Below, in pieces: positions 4,340 through 5,454 of a DNA stretch of 5,454 nucleotides. The notes under the pieces are model-generated. The model was not told the DNA's origin. It saw only the letters and a program-made list of their open reading frames with translations, and searched no databases. Each line of letters starts with the position of its first letter. The first letter of the stretch is position 1. This DNA comes from Sulfurimonas sp. (GTDB lineage: Bacteria > Campylobacterota > Campylobacteria > Campylobacterales > Sulfurimonadaceae): the NCBI GenBank assembly GCA_027083475.1, contig JALWON010000197.1, forward strand, positions 1 to 5,454, in the 5' to 3' direction. Position numbers and translations under genes: made by a program.

Positions 4340-5454
4340 ATTAACCTCTCCTCTAGCAGAGTATAAGAGTTTCTAAGTGTAGATAACTCTTTTTTTGTAG
4401 TTTTGTTTATCTCATATAAATTAGAGAGCATATTTAGCTTTTTGCTAATGTCTTGAAATATTCCATCAGAACCATTCAATCCAAGTGCCTTAGTAGATTG
4501 TGCATTAACTACATACTCTTGTCCATGAACTACACCAGCCTCTTCGTTTACTCCGTAGTTCCCTGTGTATCCACCTTGCTTATATCCTACATTTTTACCG
4601 CTTGTAGGTATTTTTCCATAAGTGTGAGTGACACCAGCAAAATCATAATAATCCCTAGTAACCCATTCTTTTTGATTTTCATCAAAATATGAAGCTGTGC
4701 GTGTATTATATTTAGGATTTTCTTTGATTACGCCCCACGCCTCACGAGAAACGTTTGCATTTTTTGCCGTCTTGTAATCTATACCTGATAATTTTGTCTT
4801 GCTCTCATCTGAAATAGCCTTTAGCTCTTCTGTTGTGATATTTCCATCTGCAATGGAATTTTTTATAAGATTGCTAAGGGTATTATTTTCTGATAATTTA
4901 CTGTCACTTGACTGTGTAGCCTGTTGTATTTTCTTTAATGCATCTAGTTGTAAATCTACACCCTCTTTTGCATCGAGCTGCGCATCTTGAAAACCTTTGA
5001 TTTGTCTAAGTGCATTTTGCTTTGCAAACTCCTGTTCTGCAGAAGAGTTATATTTACTGCTGTCGTTAAATTCATCTAATGAGCCAATTACAATGTCCAT
5101 CTTTTTGTTGTAATCGTTCAAAAAGTCTTGATTTGTTGTATCTGTCTTAAATAAATCAAATGCCTCTTGCGCAGAAGCTTTTGCCTGTTCAAAACTTATG
5201 TCGCTGCCTGAACTTCCAAACAAAGCACTTTTCGCTTGTGAGTAGTAATCATTACTTAGCCCAATAGATATATTAGAGAGTGATGTTTTGAACGTATCTA
5301 ATACGCCATTTAAGCCATCAAAGTTGTCTGCCGTATCTTTTGCCGTATCTCCTAAATAAATAACGTCCTGAACGGCAGAGCTTATTCCAGAGCTATTATT
5401 ACTATTATTTAATATTGGATTTGTTACACTTGGAGTAAATACAGAGTATGTGTT
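4336..5454 (-). CDS. Tail tape-measure-like protein, C-terminal part (5' end outside window)
   Basis: The frame is open without a stop from the window edge to TGA at 4338-4336, giving 372 visible residues that begin NTYSVFTPSV. The TTG at 5223-5221 is an internal leucine (QAKSALFGSSG), not a start, so the gene is 5'-truncated by the window. Residues about 100-260 are Gln/Lys/Asp/Glu-rich and mainly helical, including DGNITTEELKAISDE. The segment GGYTGNYGVNEEAG (294-307) and GVVHGQEYVVNAQSTKALG (307-325) is the conserved C-terminal 'GGYTG.....AG.VH..E.VV......' signature of long-tailed-phage tape-measure proteins. A Leu-rich coiled coil (about 334-372) ends the protein. Tape-measure proteins set tail-tube length and pass into the host envelope at infection. 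The next gene starts inside this stop codon (ATGA). The assignment is good, but the N-terminal body is not visible. Confidence 0.82.
   Translation of the reverse strand, partial: NTYSVFTPSVTNPILNNSNNSSGISSAVQDVIYLGDTAKDTADNFDGLNGVLDTFKTSLSNISIGLSNDYYSQAKSALFGSSGSDISFEQAKASAQEAFDLFKTDTTNQDFLNDYNKKMDIVIGSLDEFNDSSKYNSSAEQEFAKQNALRQIKGFQDAQLDAKEGVDLQLDALKKIQQATQSSDSKLSENNTLSNLIKNSIADGNITTEELKAISDESKTKLSGIDYKTAKNANVSREAWGVIKENPKYNTRTASYFDENQKEWVTRDYYDFAGVTHTYGKIPTSGKNVGYKQGGYTGNYGVNEEAGVVHGQEYVVNAQSTKALGLNGSDGIFQDISKKLNMLSNLYEINKTTKKELSTLRNSYTLLEERLI

Noticed and set aside
4336..5223. Complete 295-aa gene starting at TTG 5223
   Set aside because: The same frame stays open to the window edge for 77 more codons with protein-like content, and there is no ribosome binding site before the TTG. 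It is an internal leucine of a larger truncated gene.

Overview
The window is AT-rich and shows the tail end of a phage or prophage late operon, read right to left on the minus strand. It ends beside a small IS200-type transposase gene that reads the other way. The organism is a Gram-negative-type bacterium with an AT-rich genome: it has a lipobox protein, strong AAGGAG-type ribosome binding sites and AT-rich codon choice. An epsilonproteobacterial (Campylobacterota) host such as an Arcobacter or Sulfurimonas relative would fit, but this is inference from composition and general protein character only. No host gene is present to settle it.

Layout from the right edge leftwards (minus strand): the C-terminal 372 codons of a tail tape-measure-like protein, cut by the window end (4336-5454); a 307-aa tail or baseplate-type protein (3416-4339); a 200-aa protein of unknown function (2814-3416); a 442-aa tail fibre / receptor-binding protein (1486-2814); a 100-aa tail-fibre accessory protein (1171-1473); a 47-aa predicted lipoprotein (1028-1171); and a 132-aa VRR-NUC nuclease (576-974). 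The first six genes are packed with stop/start overlaps (one ATGA, three TAATG) or a 12-nt gap, so they look like one translationally coupled transcript. The nuclease stands slightly apart, behind a 56-nt gap that carries a 9-bp perfect dyad next to its ribosome binding site.

On the plus strand, 99-512 encodes a 137-aa HUH tyrosine transposase (TnpA, IS200/IS605 type) with a TTG start. Its promoter lies inside a 13-bp perfect inverted repeat (40-73). Because of the symmetry, the same -35/17/-10 arrangement also exists on the opposite strand. Downstream are two hairpins, the second GC-rich, which probably form the right end of the element. That end abuts the stop codon of the nuclease gene.

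How the genes work together: the right-hand part builds the tail tube, tail tip and host-recognition fibre of a long-tailed phage. The lipoprotein and nuclease at the operon's end are accessory candidates. I found no tRNA, rRNA, CRISPR array or recognisable defence island. The most interesting items are the symmetric transposase promoter, the tiny lipoprotein coupled to the fibre genes, the exact 42-bp duplication in the fibre stalk and the dyad in front of the nuclease.
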